From Sphingomonas sp. 32-62-10 (lineage in GTDB: Bacteria > Pseudomonadota > Alphaproteobacteria > Sphingomonadales > Sphingomonadaceae), in the NCBI GenBank assembly GCA_002280555.1, contig NCEE01000027.1, forward strand, positions 1 through 49,909: DNA of 49,909 nucleotides, read 5' to 3'. The notes below the pieces were generated by a model. It was given only the letters and a program-made list of their open reading frames with translations, ran no database searches and was not told where the DNA came from. Made by a program: the position numbers and the translations under genes. Shown in pieces: positions 34,563 to 44,059 of this stretch; positions within the stretch are counted from its first letter, which is position 1; every line of letters begins with the position of its first letter.

Positions 34563-35735
34563 ATGCACATTCACGACCTGATCGACGATTCCGCCGCGCT
34601 CGCCAATCTTTGCCACCGCCTTTCGCAATCGCCGTTCGTCGCGGTCGATACCGAGTTCATGCGTGAGAACAGCTATTGGCCCGAGCTGTGCCTGATCCAG
34701 ATCGCCGATGCGAACGAAGCCGCGGCAATCGACCCGATGGCCCCGGGCATCGATCTGAAGCCACTGCTCGATCTGCTGACCGAGAATGATGAGGTGCTGA
34801 AGGTATTCCACGCCGGCGGGCAGGACATCGAGATTGTCTATAACCTGACCGGCAAAACGCCGTTTCCGATGTTTGACAGCCAGGTTGCGGCGATGGCGCT
34901 GGGGCAAGGCGAGCAGATCGGCTATTCGAACCTCGTCGAGAGCTATCTCGGGATCAGCGTCGACAAGGGCGCGCGCTTCACCGATTGGAGCCGCCGTCCG
35001 CTCGACAAGCGCCAGATCGAATATGCGATCGGTGACGTCACCCATTTGTCGACGATCTTCCCCAAGATGCTCGAACGCCTGCGCAAAACCGGTCGCGGCG
35101 CGTGGCTCGATCAGGAAATGGAGCGGATCGCCAATCCCGCCAACTACGCGAACGATCCCGAGGAAGCCTGGAAGCGCGTGCGCATCGCCGGGCGCAAGCC
35201 AGAGGTGCTTGGTCGGCTGAAGGCACTGTCGAAATGGCGCGAGCTTGAGGCACAGGCGAAGGATTTGCCGCGCGGGCGCATCATCAAGGACGAAACATTG
35301 GCCGATCTGGCTGGCACGCCGCCCAAGAAACAGGCTGATCTGGCGCGCGTTCGCGGCCTGTCGCCAGCCTGGGCGAACAACGATATCGGCGCACGGCTGA
35401 TGGCGGCGCTGGAAGCAGCTAAACCGATGAGCGCGGCAGACATGCCCGCGCGCGAAGACCGCAAGCAAGGCAATGGTAAGGAAGGCGCGCTGGTTGCCGA
35501 TCTGCTCAAGCTGCTGCTGAAAATCCGCGCGCGCGATATCGATGTCGCCGCCAAGCTCCTTGCCCGAACCGAGGATCTCGAGGCACTGGCCGCCGGGCAG
35601 CGCGAGGGCCTTGCGATCCTTGAAGGATGGCGGTTCGAACAATTCGGCAAGGACGCGCTCGCGCTGGTCGAGGGGCGGCTGGCCTTTGCAGTCAAGAACG
35701 GCAAGCTGAAGATGACGCGGGCGGAGGACGAATAG
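34563..35735 (+). CDS. rnd: Ribonuclease D
   Basis: A 390-residue 3'-to-5' exoribonuclease of the DEDDy type that trims tRNA and other stable RNA ends. Exo motifs: I FVAVDTEFMRE (Asp, Glu), II VFHAGGQDIEI (Asp), and III YAIGDVTHL with the Tyr and Asp. Downstream helical HRDC-type domains include WKRVRIAGRKPEVLGRLKAL. ATG 34563 gives the normal N-terminus MHIHDLIDD. An out-of-frame ATG at 34559 precedes it. It ends opposite the phytase-like gene across a hairpin terminator. Confidence 0.94.
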   Translation: MHIHDLIDDSAALANLCHRLSQSPFVAVDTEFMRENSYWPELCLIQIADANEAAAIDPMAPGIDLKPLLDLLTENDEVLKVFHAGGQDIEIVYNLTGKTPFPMFDSQVAAMALGQGEQIGYSNLVESYLGISVDKGARFTDWSRRPLDKRQIEYAIGDVTHLSTIFPKMLERLRKTGRGAWLDQEMERIANPANYANDPEEAWKRVRIAGRKPEVLGRLKALSKWRELEAQAKDLPRGRIIKDETLADLAGTPPKKQADLARVRGLSPAWANNDIGARLMAALEAAKPMSAADMPAREDRKQGNGKEGALVADLLKLLLKIRARDIDVAAKLLARTEDLEALAAGQREGLAILEGWRFEQFGKDALALVEGRLAFAVKNGKLKMTRAEDE

Positions 35736-35792
35736 CGACCTAACCCGGACCCTGGATCGATCGATTTAGGGCGCGTTATGATCAAACCAACT

Positions 35793-35815
35793 CCCCCTCC
35801 CCATCAGGGGAGGGG
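35793..35815. terminator. Perfect hairpin between convergent rnd and phytase-like gene
   Basis: CCCCTCCCC, loop ATCA, GGGGAGGGG form a perfect 9-base stem (35794-35815), followed on the plus strand by ATTTA. It stands between two convergent genes and could stop both. The same CCTCCCC motif ends the repeat at 22920-23047, so this may be a reduced copy of that repeat family. Confidence 0.6.
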
Positions 35816-35846
35816 ATTTACCCAATCCGTGCGATCACAAACCGCT

Positions 35847-38363
35847 TTAAAAAGCGTAGCCGACGCCGATCGACACACGGGCATCGTCGTCGCCTCGGCC
35901 CCAGCGGCCGCGGCCGGCGACATAGCCCGACAGCGGACCCTGACGCATCGCGATTCGTGCCTCCGCAAATCCACTATTGCGCTCGGTATCGGCCAGCGTC
36001 AGGACCGTGCCGCCCATCGCGTGCCGCGCATTCGTCAGGCGGACAGCGGCGGTCCTGTCACCCGCTTCGTTTTCGATGCTATAGCCACCGCGAAGCGCAG
36101 GCCGGATTGCGCCTAATTGGATGCCGACTTCGCCGCCAAAGCTCGCCGTCACCTGGCTGAAACTGCGGTCAGCATAGGTAACATTGGAAACCGACGCTCC
36201 TCGTTCTGCGTAACCGTCGAGTTGGAGATCGACATAGTCAACGGCGGCGAATGGCATCACGCTGAAACGGCCAACCGGCAGTCTCCAGCCCACTTCACCG
36301 CTGGTCGCCCAGCCATCGCCACTCGTCCTGCCGATGGCCTGCTGTCCGTAAACCGAAAGGCGACCAAGCTGGGCAAACTGGGCATCGCCCAGCCATGCAC
36401 CCGATGCTTGGGCATAAAGGCCATTCGGCAATTCGATTGCCGCATAGCCACCAACCGTCCACGCCTCGGCCTGGATCGGCGCGCCAAAGGCAAGGCCACC
36501 GTCCAGGTTCCGATAGCCGCCCGTCACGCCAACCCGGATGATTTTGCCGATCGGGATGTCGAGACCAAGCGTCAACGACGTCGTGTTGACATCGAGGCCA
36601 GTGAGCGGGCTAGCGCCAGCGCCGATTTTGCTCCGGTCGGTATCGAGCCACAACTTCCCGCGGCGACCGCCTGGTGCTGCGTCCCAGCCGCGCTCGCTGT
36701 TCAGGAACCGCATTGCCGGCAACGTCGTGCTCTTGCCCAGACCAGTCATCGCCATGCGCGAGCCATAAAGCACATCCGGCGTCAGCAGGTTCAGTGCCTG
36801 CAACGCCTGCGGATCGACATAGGTTGGCAGCGTCAAACGATAGACCAGCATCACATTGTCGTTGTTGCCGGTACCGTCGAGCGCGCCGAGCGTTGCCGGC
36901 GCACCGTTGAAGCTGGCATTGGTCGCTTGAAAATCGTTATCGTTGCCGACGAACAGGAAAAAGTCCTGCGGGGCACCTTCCTCAAGCACCGGCGCCAACG
37001 CCATCGCCTCGATCTTCTCGCCCAAAGAGGTCAGATTGGTGAGCGGCAACCGCGTCAGGCTGAGCCCAACGCGCGCGAGCTGCGTCGGGTTAAGCAGATT
37101 GACGAGTTCGACTTGTTGGACTGGCACGATCGACGAAAGCAATGTGCCATTCGTGGCGATCGGAGTCGTCGTCGTCTCAAAATTGGTACCGGCCAAATTG
37201 GTTGCCCCGGTGGTGTCGACCAGCAGGACGCTCTTGAAGACCGGCGTCGGGCTCGTGCTGGCACCCGCTGCGACACCGCGCCCAAGGCCATCACGAGCAA
37301 GCACCAGAAATTGATTGTCATTCAGCGCAAGGACTTCTGACTGGGCAGCTGTACGATCAGGTGCACCGCCCGATCCATTGTTATTGAAGACCGGCAACTG
37401 AAGAACAAAATGGCCAATAGGATTGGTTGGGGTTGCGTTGCTGCTGATGTCATAAATCAGGATGCGTGTGTTGTTGCGCGTTTGCTGGTTGGCACCGTTG
37501 GTGTCCTGCACCGTCGCCGATTGCAGGATCGTCACCAGCTTCTTGTTGTCGGGGGTCAGCGCCAAGGCCTCAAGGCCCTGATTATTGCGACGGCCAACAA
37601 CGCCCGGCGTGACACTGTTGAAATCGATTGTGCCTGCGGCGTTGCGCGGCAGCAGCGCATTCACCGTCTGGATGACCCCGATCTGCCTGCCGGTCGCATC
37701 GAAATAATAGATACCCGCTGCATATTCGTCCGAAATGTAGAAATTACCGTTGGGAAGAAAGGCAATTGCTTCCGGATCAAGGCTGATGAGGCCATTGGCC
37801 GTGCCCGCGGTCGCCAGCGGATAGACCACACCACCGCGGGTGACAGTGCTGGCGCCCGGATCTCGGCCAGTAAACTCGTTGCCGAGCGCGTCGCGCAAGG
37901 TGAAACCGCCTGTGGGGGTGATGACCAACTGGCTCTGCGAACTTGGCAGTAGTGGCAGTGCGGCCGTTCCGGTGAGCGGTGAGAACCGGATTGATTCAGC
38001 GTGGACGCGGTCGCGATAATCGATTCCGCCGTCAAACGGGCCGCGATCGGGCAGCGTGAAGATGTCGCTGCTGTAACTGCCGTCGGCGTTGCGCCGCCAT
38101 GTCTTCAAATTGATCGCCATGCCGGAAAAGCTGCCCAGCGTTTCGCCGCGAAAATCGCGCGTGTTCGCATCCAGGCGGCCGGCGCCAACAATTCCCTTGT
38201 TCGTGAAGGTCGTCCCGCCGAGCGTCACGGTGGTCGGTCCATCAGCGGTCGAGATATTGGGAGTCGTGATCTGCCGCGATTGCGCCGCCGCCGACGTCGC
38301 CGCCAACATGCCGAGCGTGACTGCCGCAAACGAAACGGTCGCACGAAGCGCAGTGATTTTCAT
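35847..38363 (-). CDS. Autotransporter with esterase-like phytase passenger domain
   Basis: An 838-residue outer-membrane protein. The signal peptide is 1-28 (ending ATSAAAQ). The passenger (about 40-530) carries elements of the 'esterase-like activity of phytase' family: LGSFSGMAINLKTWRRNADG, FTLPDRGPFDGG, LDPEAIAFLPNGNFYISDEY, NQGLEALALTPDNKKLVTIL and SEVLALNDNQFLVLARDG. After a linker, roughly 590-838 is an autotransporter-type beta-barrel with alternating strands, ending in the typical GVGYAF with terminal Phe. The likely role is hydrolysis of phosphate esters at the cell surface, inferred from the domain name and the neighbouring ppx and ppk1. Activity is not proven. A faint direct repeat (CAGTCGT, CTGTAAG) upstream at about 38415-38435 is too degenerate to call a Pho box. 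Confidence 0.85.
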   Translation of the reverse strand: MKITALRATVSFAAVTLGMLAATSAAAQSRQITTPNISTADGPTTVTLGGTTFTNKGIVGAGRLDANTRDFRGETLGSFSGMAINLKTWRRNADGSYSSDIFTLPDRGPFDGGIDYRDRVHAESIRFSPLTGTAALPLLPSSQSQLVITPTGGFTLRDALGNEFTGRDPGASTVTRGGVVYPLATAGTANGLISLDPEAIAFLPNGNFYISDEYAAGIYYFDATGRQIGVIQTVNALLPRNAAGTIDFNSVTPGVVGRRNNQGLEALALTPDNKKLVTILQSATVQDTNGANQQTRNNTRILIYDISSNATPTNPIGHFVLQLPVFNNNGSGGAPDRTAAQSEVLALNDNQFLVLARDGLGRGVAAGASTSPTPVFKSVLLVDTTGATNLAGTNFETTTTPIATNGTLLSSIVPVQQVELVNLLNPTQLARVGLSLTRLPLTNLTSLGEKIEAMALAPVLEEGAPQDFFLFVGNDNDFQATNASFNGAPATLGALDGTGNNDNVMLVYRLTLPTYVDPQALQALNLLTPDVLYGSRMAMTGLGKSTTLPAMRFLNSERGWDAAPGGRRGKLWLDTDRSKIGAGASPLTGLDVNTTSLTLGLDIPIGKIIRVGVTGGYRNLDGGLAFGAPIQAEAWTVGGYAAIELPNGLYAQASGAWLGDAQFAQLGRLSVYGQQAIGRTSGDGWATSGEVGWRLPVGRFSVMPFAAVDYVDLQLDGYAERGASVSNVTYADRSFSQVTASFGGEVGIQLGAIRPALRGGYSIENEAGDRTAAVRLTNARHAMGGTVLTLADTERNSGFAEARIAMRQGPLSGYVAGRGRWGRGDDDARVSIGVGYAF

Positions 38364-38498
38364 TTGGATCCCCCCAAACCGCCATCATGGCGACGGGTCG
38401 GCTCTAGGGAGTTAGTCTTACAGTTTAAGACGACTGTGGTGATGCTTTGGTTACTTGCCGGTGACGATATCGCAATCGATACCGCCATTTTCACCCTT

Positions 38499-39995
38499 TC
38501 ACCCCCGCACCACCGCCTGACGCCCGAGCGCATTAGCGAGCGCCTTGTGGCGGCGCTCGACCGCTTCGCTGTAGAGCGCGCCATCGCCCGGCGCCAAGGT
38601 GAGCGCCACCGCCGCGCCGTCATCATCGATCCGCGATCGCTGCAGCGGCCCGGCCAGCCCGCCGCTCATCCGCTGCCCCAGCCGCATGGCAAGACCCCAG
38701 GCGGTCGCGCGTTTCAGTTCGGTGGGGGTCGCAAGTGCGGGAATCAGCGGCGACGCATCCGTACCGCCACCAAGCGACGTGAACAGCGCCTGCGCCAGCA
38801 AGGCGCGGCCATGCGCATCGATCGCCACCCAGTTGCCGTGCAGCGCGATTTCGACGCCGCGTTCGGCGCGAAATTCAGGGTTGGCGCGCCAGCCCACATC
38901 AGCGAGCAGACATGCGGCATGACGTAATCTCGCGATTTGTGGCGGCTCGCCCGCGAATAGCGGCGCGATCCAGCCGTCGAGCAGATCGCCATGTTCGGCA
39001 AAACGGCCAAGCCGCCGCCCTTCGTCACGTGCGGCAACGATCAGCGGGTCCAGCGCCCGCTCCTCGGGCGACAATGCGCCGAACAACAGCCCCTCGCGCA
39101 GCCCAAATGCCGAAACGATCGTCGTACGCGCGCCGAGATGCCGCAACAGCACCCCAAGCAGCGCATTCGCATCGCCCAATGTCGGCACCCGCGCGGACGA
39201 CAGCGTCGGAATCGCGCGCAGCTTGCCCTTGGCGATATGGCTGAGCGTGCGACCGTTCCGGATAATCGCGGCGGGCGCCATTTCATATTGGTGCAGCACC
39301 GGCAGGGGATAGCCGGTGACGTGCATGTCGAGCCGCGCCAGTGCGCGCCACGATCCGCCGACGAGATAAAGAGGGAGCCCGGTGCCCTTCCCTGTCCACC
39401 CCGCCTGCTCGATCATCGATCCGACCCGACGATCGAATGACCGAAGCCCTTTTGATCTAAGCGCGCCAAGCCGCAATACGCCGAGCGGGAACGAGGCACG
39501 TTCATGCACTTCCCCGCCGCATACGCGCACCAGCTCAAGGCTGCCGCCACCCAGATCGCCGACAATGCCGTCGGCATGCGGAATGGCCGAAAGCACGCCG
39601 AGCCCCGCCCCCAGCGCCTCCTGCTCACCGCTCAGCAGTTCGACCTCAAGCCCCATGGCACGGGCATCCGCGAGCAGCTCATCGCCATTGGTCGCATCAC
39701 GAACCGCGGCCGTGGCGACGGTGCGCAACCGCGTCACCTCCATTTCGCGTGCCAGCGCCGCGAACCGCGCAAGCGCTATCCGCGCGACGCGCAGGGCCTC
39801 GGCGTCGATCGCCCCGGTATCGGCAAAGCCGCGCCCCAGCCCGGCCATCACCTTTTCGTTGAACAGGATCGCGGGCAGTCGCGCCGGTCCCTGATAGACC
39901 ACAAGGCGGATCGAATTGGAGCCGATATCGATAATCGCGGTGCGCGGCTCCGCGATCGGATCAACCTTCGGTTTACGGAAAAGCAATGTGGCCAT
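38499..39995 (-). CDS. ppx: Exopolyphosphatase (Ppx/GppA family)
   Basis: A 498-residue ASKHA-fold phosphatase that releases phosphate from polyphosphate ends or the 5' phosphate of pppGpp. Phosphate-1 motif IIDIGSNSIRLVVYQG starts at about residue 23. EQEALGAGLGVLSA and DLGGGSLELV with the catalytic acid and phosphate-2 loop follow, then ASFPLGVLRL. The C-terminal half is the helical HD-like domain. It lies 24 bases after ppk1, giving the familiar ppk1-ppx pair for synthesis and breakdown of polyphosphate. Confidence 0.94.
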   Translation of the reverse strand: MATLLFRKPKVDPIAEPRTAIIDIGSNSIRLVVYQGPARLPAILFNEKVMAGLGRGFADTGAIDAEALRVARIALARFAALAREMEVTRLRTVATAAVRDATNGDELLADARAMGLEVELLSGEQEALGAGLGVLSAIPHADGIVGDLGGGSLELVRVCGGEVHERASFPLGVLRLGALRSKGLRSFDRRVGSMIEQAGWTGKGTGLPLYLVGGSWRALARLDMHVTGYPLPVLHQYEMAPAAIIRNGRTLSHIAKGKLRAIPTLSSARVPTLGDANALLGVLLRHLGARTTIVSAFGLREGLLFGALSPEERALDPLIVAARDEGRRLGRFAEHGDLLDGWIAPLFAGEPPQIARLRHAACLLADVGWRANPEFRAERGVEIALHGNWVAIDAHGRALLAQALFTSLGGGTDASPLIPALATPTELKRATAWGLAMRLGQRMSGGLAGPLQRSRIDDDGAAVALTLAPGDGALYSEAVERRHKALANALGRQAVVRG

Positions 39996-40019
39996 CAGGT
40001 CAGAACGCGCGAGCTGGCA

Positions 40020-42194
40020 TTAATGACGCCGCCGCAGCGACAATTTCGGCACCGAATCGCTGCCTTGCAGTGCCGCTCCACGCCCGGACAGCGACGGGTT
40101 GGTCATGAAATAGCGGTGCAGATTGAACGGGCGACTACCCGGCGCAACGCGCTCATAGTTACCATCGGGCAGCAGCACCCAGCTTTGTTCATTATCGATC
40201 AGGTTCGCGACCATCACCTGATCAAGCACCTGATCGTGCACGGTCTTGTTCTCGATCGGCAGCAGATACTCCACCCGGCGATCGAAATTGCGCGGCATCG
40301 CATCGGCGGACGAAATGAACAGCTTCGCGCCGTCATTGGGCAGCGCCTTGCCATTGCCGAATGCCCAGATGCGGCTGTGCTCCAGAAAGCGCCCGATCAC
40401 GGATTTGACGCGGATATGCTCTGACATATCCGGCACGCCGGGCTTCAGGCAGCAAATACCACGAATGACGAGATCGATCTCGACCCCCGCATTGCTCGCC
40501 TCATACAGCTTTTCGATCACGGCGGGATCGACCAGCGAGTTCATCTTCGCCCAGATGGAGCCCGGCTTGCCCGCGCGCGCAAAGGCGATCTCGGCATCGA
40601 TGCAATCCACCAGCCGCTTGCGCAGATCGCGCGGGGACAGGCTGACCAGCGCCATATTCTCGGGCTCGACATAGCCGGTCACGTAATTGAACATTTGCGC
40701 CGCATCGCGCCCGATCCGCGGATCCGCCGTGAAGAAGCTAAGATCGGTGTAAATTTTCGCGGTGATCGGGTGATAATTGCCCGTCCCGAAATGGCAGTAG
40801 GTACGATACTGCCCACCCTCGCGCCGGACGACCATCGATACCTTGGCGTGGGTTTTCCACTCCATGAAGCCGTAGACGACCTGCACCCCTGCCCGTTCAA
40901 GCGCCGACGCCCAGAGCAGGTTCTGCTCCTCGTCGAAACGCGCCTTCAGTTCGACCACGGCGGTCACCGACTTGCCCGCCTCGGCGGCAGCGATCAGCGC
41001 GTTGATGACGGCGGGCTGTTTACCAGCGCGGTACAGCGTCTGCTTGATCGCGACGACATCGGGGTCGCTCGCGGCCTGGCGCAGGAACGCGAGGACAACG
41101 TCGAAGCTTTCATACGGGTGATGGACCACGATATCCTTGGCACGGATCGCGGCAAAACAGTCGCCGCTATACTCGCGGATTCGCTCCGGGAAACGGGGCG
41201 AATAGGGCGGGAATTTCAGGTCTGGGCGATCCTCATCGACGATGGCCTCAAGGTCACCGACACCCAGAAATGCCGCGCCATCGGTAACGAACGCATCGGA
41301 ACCACCCAATTCGTCGCGCAGTGCCGCGCTTAACTGTTCGGGCATCCCCGATTCAAGTTCCAGCCGAATCACCCGCCCGCGCCGCCGCCGTTTAATGGCA
41401 TTGGCGAAGTAGCGAACCAGATCCTCGGCTTCTTCCTCGATCTCGATATCGCTGTCGCGCAGCACGCGGAATTCGGCGGCACCGATGACGCGGTAGCCAG
41501 GGAAAATCACCGACGAGAACCGCTTCACCAGCGATTCGACCGCGATGTAGCGCGCCGATTCGCCCGGCAGGCGAACGAAACGCGGCATCGGCGCGGGCAG
41601 CATCACCAGTTCCTGAATCGGCTGATCGTCTGACAGGCGCACCAGATCGAACATCACCGCCAGCCCCTTATTGGGCATGAACGGAAACGGGTGTGCAGGA
41701 TCGAGCGCTTGCGGCGTCAGAATCGGGAAAATCTGTTCGCGGAAATGGGTTTCGAGCCACGCCAGATCGGCAGGCGCCAGCGCCTCATCGATCATCTTCG
41801 ATCCGAGCACGGCGATACCGGTTTCCCCGAGCAACCGGCGTAAATCGCGCCACACATTGCGTTGGCTTTCGACCAATGCATCGGCACCCGCCACGATCGC
41901 GGTCAATTGCTGGCTGGAATTCAGGCCATCGGCGGACAGCCGGTCGACATCCTGCAGCTGCTGCCCCTTCAGCCCGGCGACGCGGACCATAAAGAACTCA
42001 TCGAGGTTCGACCCAGAAATCGAGAGGAACCGCAACCGCTCCAGCAGAGGATGTGCGGGATTGCATGCCTCCTCCAGCACGCGGCGGTTGAAGGCCAGCC
42101 ACGACAGCTCCCGGTTGAAATAGCGGTCGCCCGCACTGGTGCCGACGAACAGATCGTCATCATCGACTTCCGCGATATGGGCGGGGCGGTTCAT
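40020..42194 (-). CDS. ppk1: Polyphosphate kinase 1
   Basis: A 724-residue enzyme that polymerises the terminal phosphate of ATP into polyphosphate at the inner membrane. Conserved segments: YFNRELSWLAFNRRVLEEA at the N-terminus, and VVHHPYESFDVVLAFLRQAA. The active-site His468 is in HFGTGNYHP (equivalent to the autophosphorylated His of E. coli by pattern). The C-terminal DNFDRRVEYLLPI-like segment (here NFDRRVEYLLPIENKT) is also present. Its ATG overlaps the hda stop by 4 bases. It is probably regulated with hda and ppx as one transcript. Confidence 0.96.
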   Translation of the reverse strand: MNRPAHIAEVDDDDLFVGTSAGDRYFNRELSWLAFNRRVLEEACNPAHPLLERLRFLSISGSNLDEFFMVRVAGLKGQQLQDVDRLSADGLNSSQQLTAIVAGADALVESQRNVWRDLRRLLGETGIAVLGSKMIDEALAPADLAWLETHFREQIFPILTPQALDPAHPFPFMPNKGLAVMFDLVRLSDDQPIQELVMLPAPMPRFVRLPGESARYIAVESLVKRFSSVIFPGYRVIGAAEFRVLRDSDIEIEEEAEDLVRYFANAIKRRRRGRVIRLELESGMPEQLSAALRDELGGSDAFVTDGAAFLGVGDLEAIVDEDRPDLKFPPYSPRFPERIREYSGDCFAAIRAKDIVVHHPYESFDVVLAFLRQAASDPDVVAIKQTLYRAGKQPAVINALIAAAEAGKSVTAVVELKARFDEEQNLLWASALERAGVQVVYGFMEWKTHAKVSMVVRREGGQYRTYCHFGTGNYHPITAKIYTDLSFFTADPRIGRDAAQMFNYVTGYVEPENMALVSLSPRDLRKRLVDCIDAEIAFARAGKPGSIWAKMNSLVDPAVIEKLYEASNAGVEIDLVIRGICCLKPGVPDMSEHIRVKSVIGRFLEHSRIWAFGNGKALPNDGAKLFISSADAMPRNFDRRVEYLLPIENKTVHDQVLDQVMVANLIDNEQSWVLLPDGNYERVAPGSRPFNLHRYFMTNPSLSGRGAALQGSDSVPKLSLRRRH

Positions 42195-42826
42195 GCAGCA
42201 TCATTCCCTGTAATGACGGCGCGATCGATGATCAGGCCCAGCGGCGCCAATGTGCCCCGCGCGAGCGGAATCGACAAGCGTTTGCGGCTCTGTCCGATCT
42301 CCTGATCGAGCGCATCGACCGCCCGCAGCAGCGCGACATGGCTGCGTTCGACGCGGGCAACCAGCCATTGCAGCAATTCTGGCCGCGCATCGAGCCCGCG
42401 CCGCGCAAATTCGCGCGCGAACAGCGCCTCCATCAGCGAATCGTCGGGCGAATGGAGTGTCAGGATCGGCGTTGCCGCCAATCGCGACCGAAGATCGGGC
42501 AATGTCACGTCCCACGACGGCGGCGGTGCATCCGCGACGATCAACAGCGGGCGGCGACTCGCTTGCGCGGCGTTCCAGGCGTGAAAAATGGTCGTCTCAC
42601 TCGCGCGCTCGGCATCGTCGATTGTGGTACCGCCGCTCTGGACGGCAAAAATCCGCGCCAGCAGACTGCGACCTGATTTGCGCGGACCGACCAGCATCGC
42701 GGCCATCACCGGCCATGCGCCCCAGCGCTTCAGCGACTGGGCGGCGCGCTGGTTCGATTCGCTGATCAGAAACTCGTCCTCGCGGGCATCCGCCGGATAG
42801 GGTAGCGGCAGGGAAAGCTGCTTCAT
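42191..42826 (-). CDS. hda: Hda-like DnaA-related regulator of replication initiation
   Basis: A 211-residue DnaA-related ATPase-fold protein. The N-terminal QLSLPLP (residues 3-9) matches the beta-clamp binding motif of Hda proteins, which promote hydrolysis of DnaA-ATP after the clamp is loaded. A Walker A-like GPRKSGRSLL and a Walker B-like PLLIVADAPPP are present, though the P-loop is degenerate compared with DnaA. The C-terminal lid with ERSHVALLRAVDALDQE is typical. It is coupled by 4-base overlaps both to the gene upstream (42823) and to ppk1 downstream. Confidence 0.88.
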   Translation of the reverse strand: MKQLSLPLPYPADAREDEFLISESNQRAAQSLKRWGAWPVMAAMLVGPRKSGRSLLARIFAVQSGGTTIDDAERASETTIFHAWNAAQASRRPLLIVADAPPPSWDVTLPDLRSRLAATPILTLHSPDDSLMEALFAREFARRGLDARPELLQWLVARVERSHVALLRAVDALDQEIGQSRKRLSIPLARGTLAPLGLIIDRAVITGNDAA

Positions 42827-43997
42827 CCCGCCGTCGCGTTTTCGGCCTGCCCAACAGGTTGCGGCGATGGCGTGCGTGCCCGCTGAATGCGAATCGCGCC
42901 CGACCCCAGCGTCACTTGCCAGCCGCGCGCTTCCAGCGCTGCCTTCAGCGCCGCTACATCGCCGTCATAGCCGACGCGCATCACCGATATGCCGCCAAGC
43001 GCCAGGCTGGTGGTGATCGCCGATCGCACACCGGGAATGCCGCGCAGCGCACGTTCGGTCGCCTCGACCGCGGCCGATCCGGGCGTGTCGAATTGCACTG
43101 ATATGGCACCCGACCCACCATCGACCACCACAGCCTCGTCGCCCGCGACCGACTCATCGTCGGTCGCTTCGTCTTCCTCGTCGAGACCCGGCGGGCGGAA
43201 CCGCAGACCGGGATCAACGCGAAGAACGCCTGCGGACAGGGCATTTTGATAGGCCTGGTCAATCCGCTTGATGCCAGCGTCGAGCAACGCGGGCAGCGCA
43301 TCACCGCTTCCCACCCGCAGCGAAAAACGCGTCAGCAACCGGTTGTCGGGCCCGAACCGCGCCTGAAACTGCCCGACGATCGGCCCGCCGGGATATTGCC
43401 GGAACAGGTGGACGATCGGGATCAGCACGTCCGATGCGCCATATTGATCAAGGATCATCCGCCACCAACCGCGACTGGGGCGGTTGATCTGCCCAGCATT
43501 CAGCAGCAGCGAATCAGGGCCGGTTCCCGCGCTGCGCCGCCTGACCATTCGACCGGCAGCACGAGCATCGGCGGCGACCGAGACAAGCTGCCCGCGACGC
43601 CCAAAATCGATGCGGCCCGATTGCGATCGAACATCACCCCCAGTCGCGCAACATAGCGATTCGGGCCGATCTGTTCATTTTCGACGACGATCCCCGAAAC
43701 GATCGAATCGAGTGCCGAATCGGAGAGATTGCCGCCACCGCCGCCCATCCGCCGCGACAGCATCTGCCAGCCCTTGCGCTGCGCCAGGCGCCACCCTGCC
43801 AAGCGAGCGGCATTGGCGGTCTTGCCAGATGTATCGACCTCCACCCCGCCTACTTCAAAACTCCCCGAACCGCCCGGCGACGAACGGCGCTGGCCGGCAT
43901 CGCCCTGCGCGACGCTACTGCCATTGATCAGCCCGGCCACCAGCAAGGCGGCGATGGCGAGCGTCGTCGGCACGAAACGGGGTCGGTTGATGGCCAT
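42823..43997 (-). pseudogene. Frameshifted exported protein gene upstream of hda
   Basis: Two overlapping frames appear to be halves of one gene. The first runs from ATG 43997 to TGA at 43500 (165 residues). It has a signal peptide (FVPTTLAIAALLVAG), GSFEVGGVEVDTSG and LGVMFDRNRAASILGV, and ends abruptly after MLVLPVEWSGG. The second, shifted by -1, continues from about 43548 with GTGPDSLLLNAGQ and SRGWWRMILDQYGASDVLIP. It ends in a ferredoxin-like, heavy-metal-associated-type domain (IPGVRSAITTSLALGGISVM). From memory, relatives have about 30 residues between WSGG and GTG that are absent here, so a short deletion caused the frameshift. Alternatives are two genuine overlapping genes or a sequencing or assembly error. 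Function is unknown; the gene is coupled to hda. Confidence 0.6.
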
Positions 43998-44059
43998 GTC
44001 GGCGCCCTTTTGGCGAAGCAGACGTGGAAATCCAAGCGCGTTATGGCTAGGCCGCAGCA

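Noticed and set aside
36117..37340. 407-codon open frame antisense to the phytase-like autotransporter gene
   Set aside because: Arg/His-rich shadow frame with no start context or domain.
38410..38440. Possible Pho box upstream of the phytase-like gene (CAGTCGT...CTGTAAG)
   Set aside because: Both half-sites deviate from the CTGTCAT pattern, so it is too weak to list.
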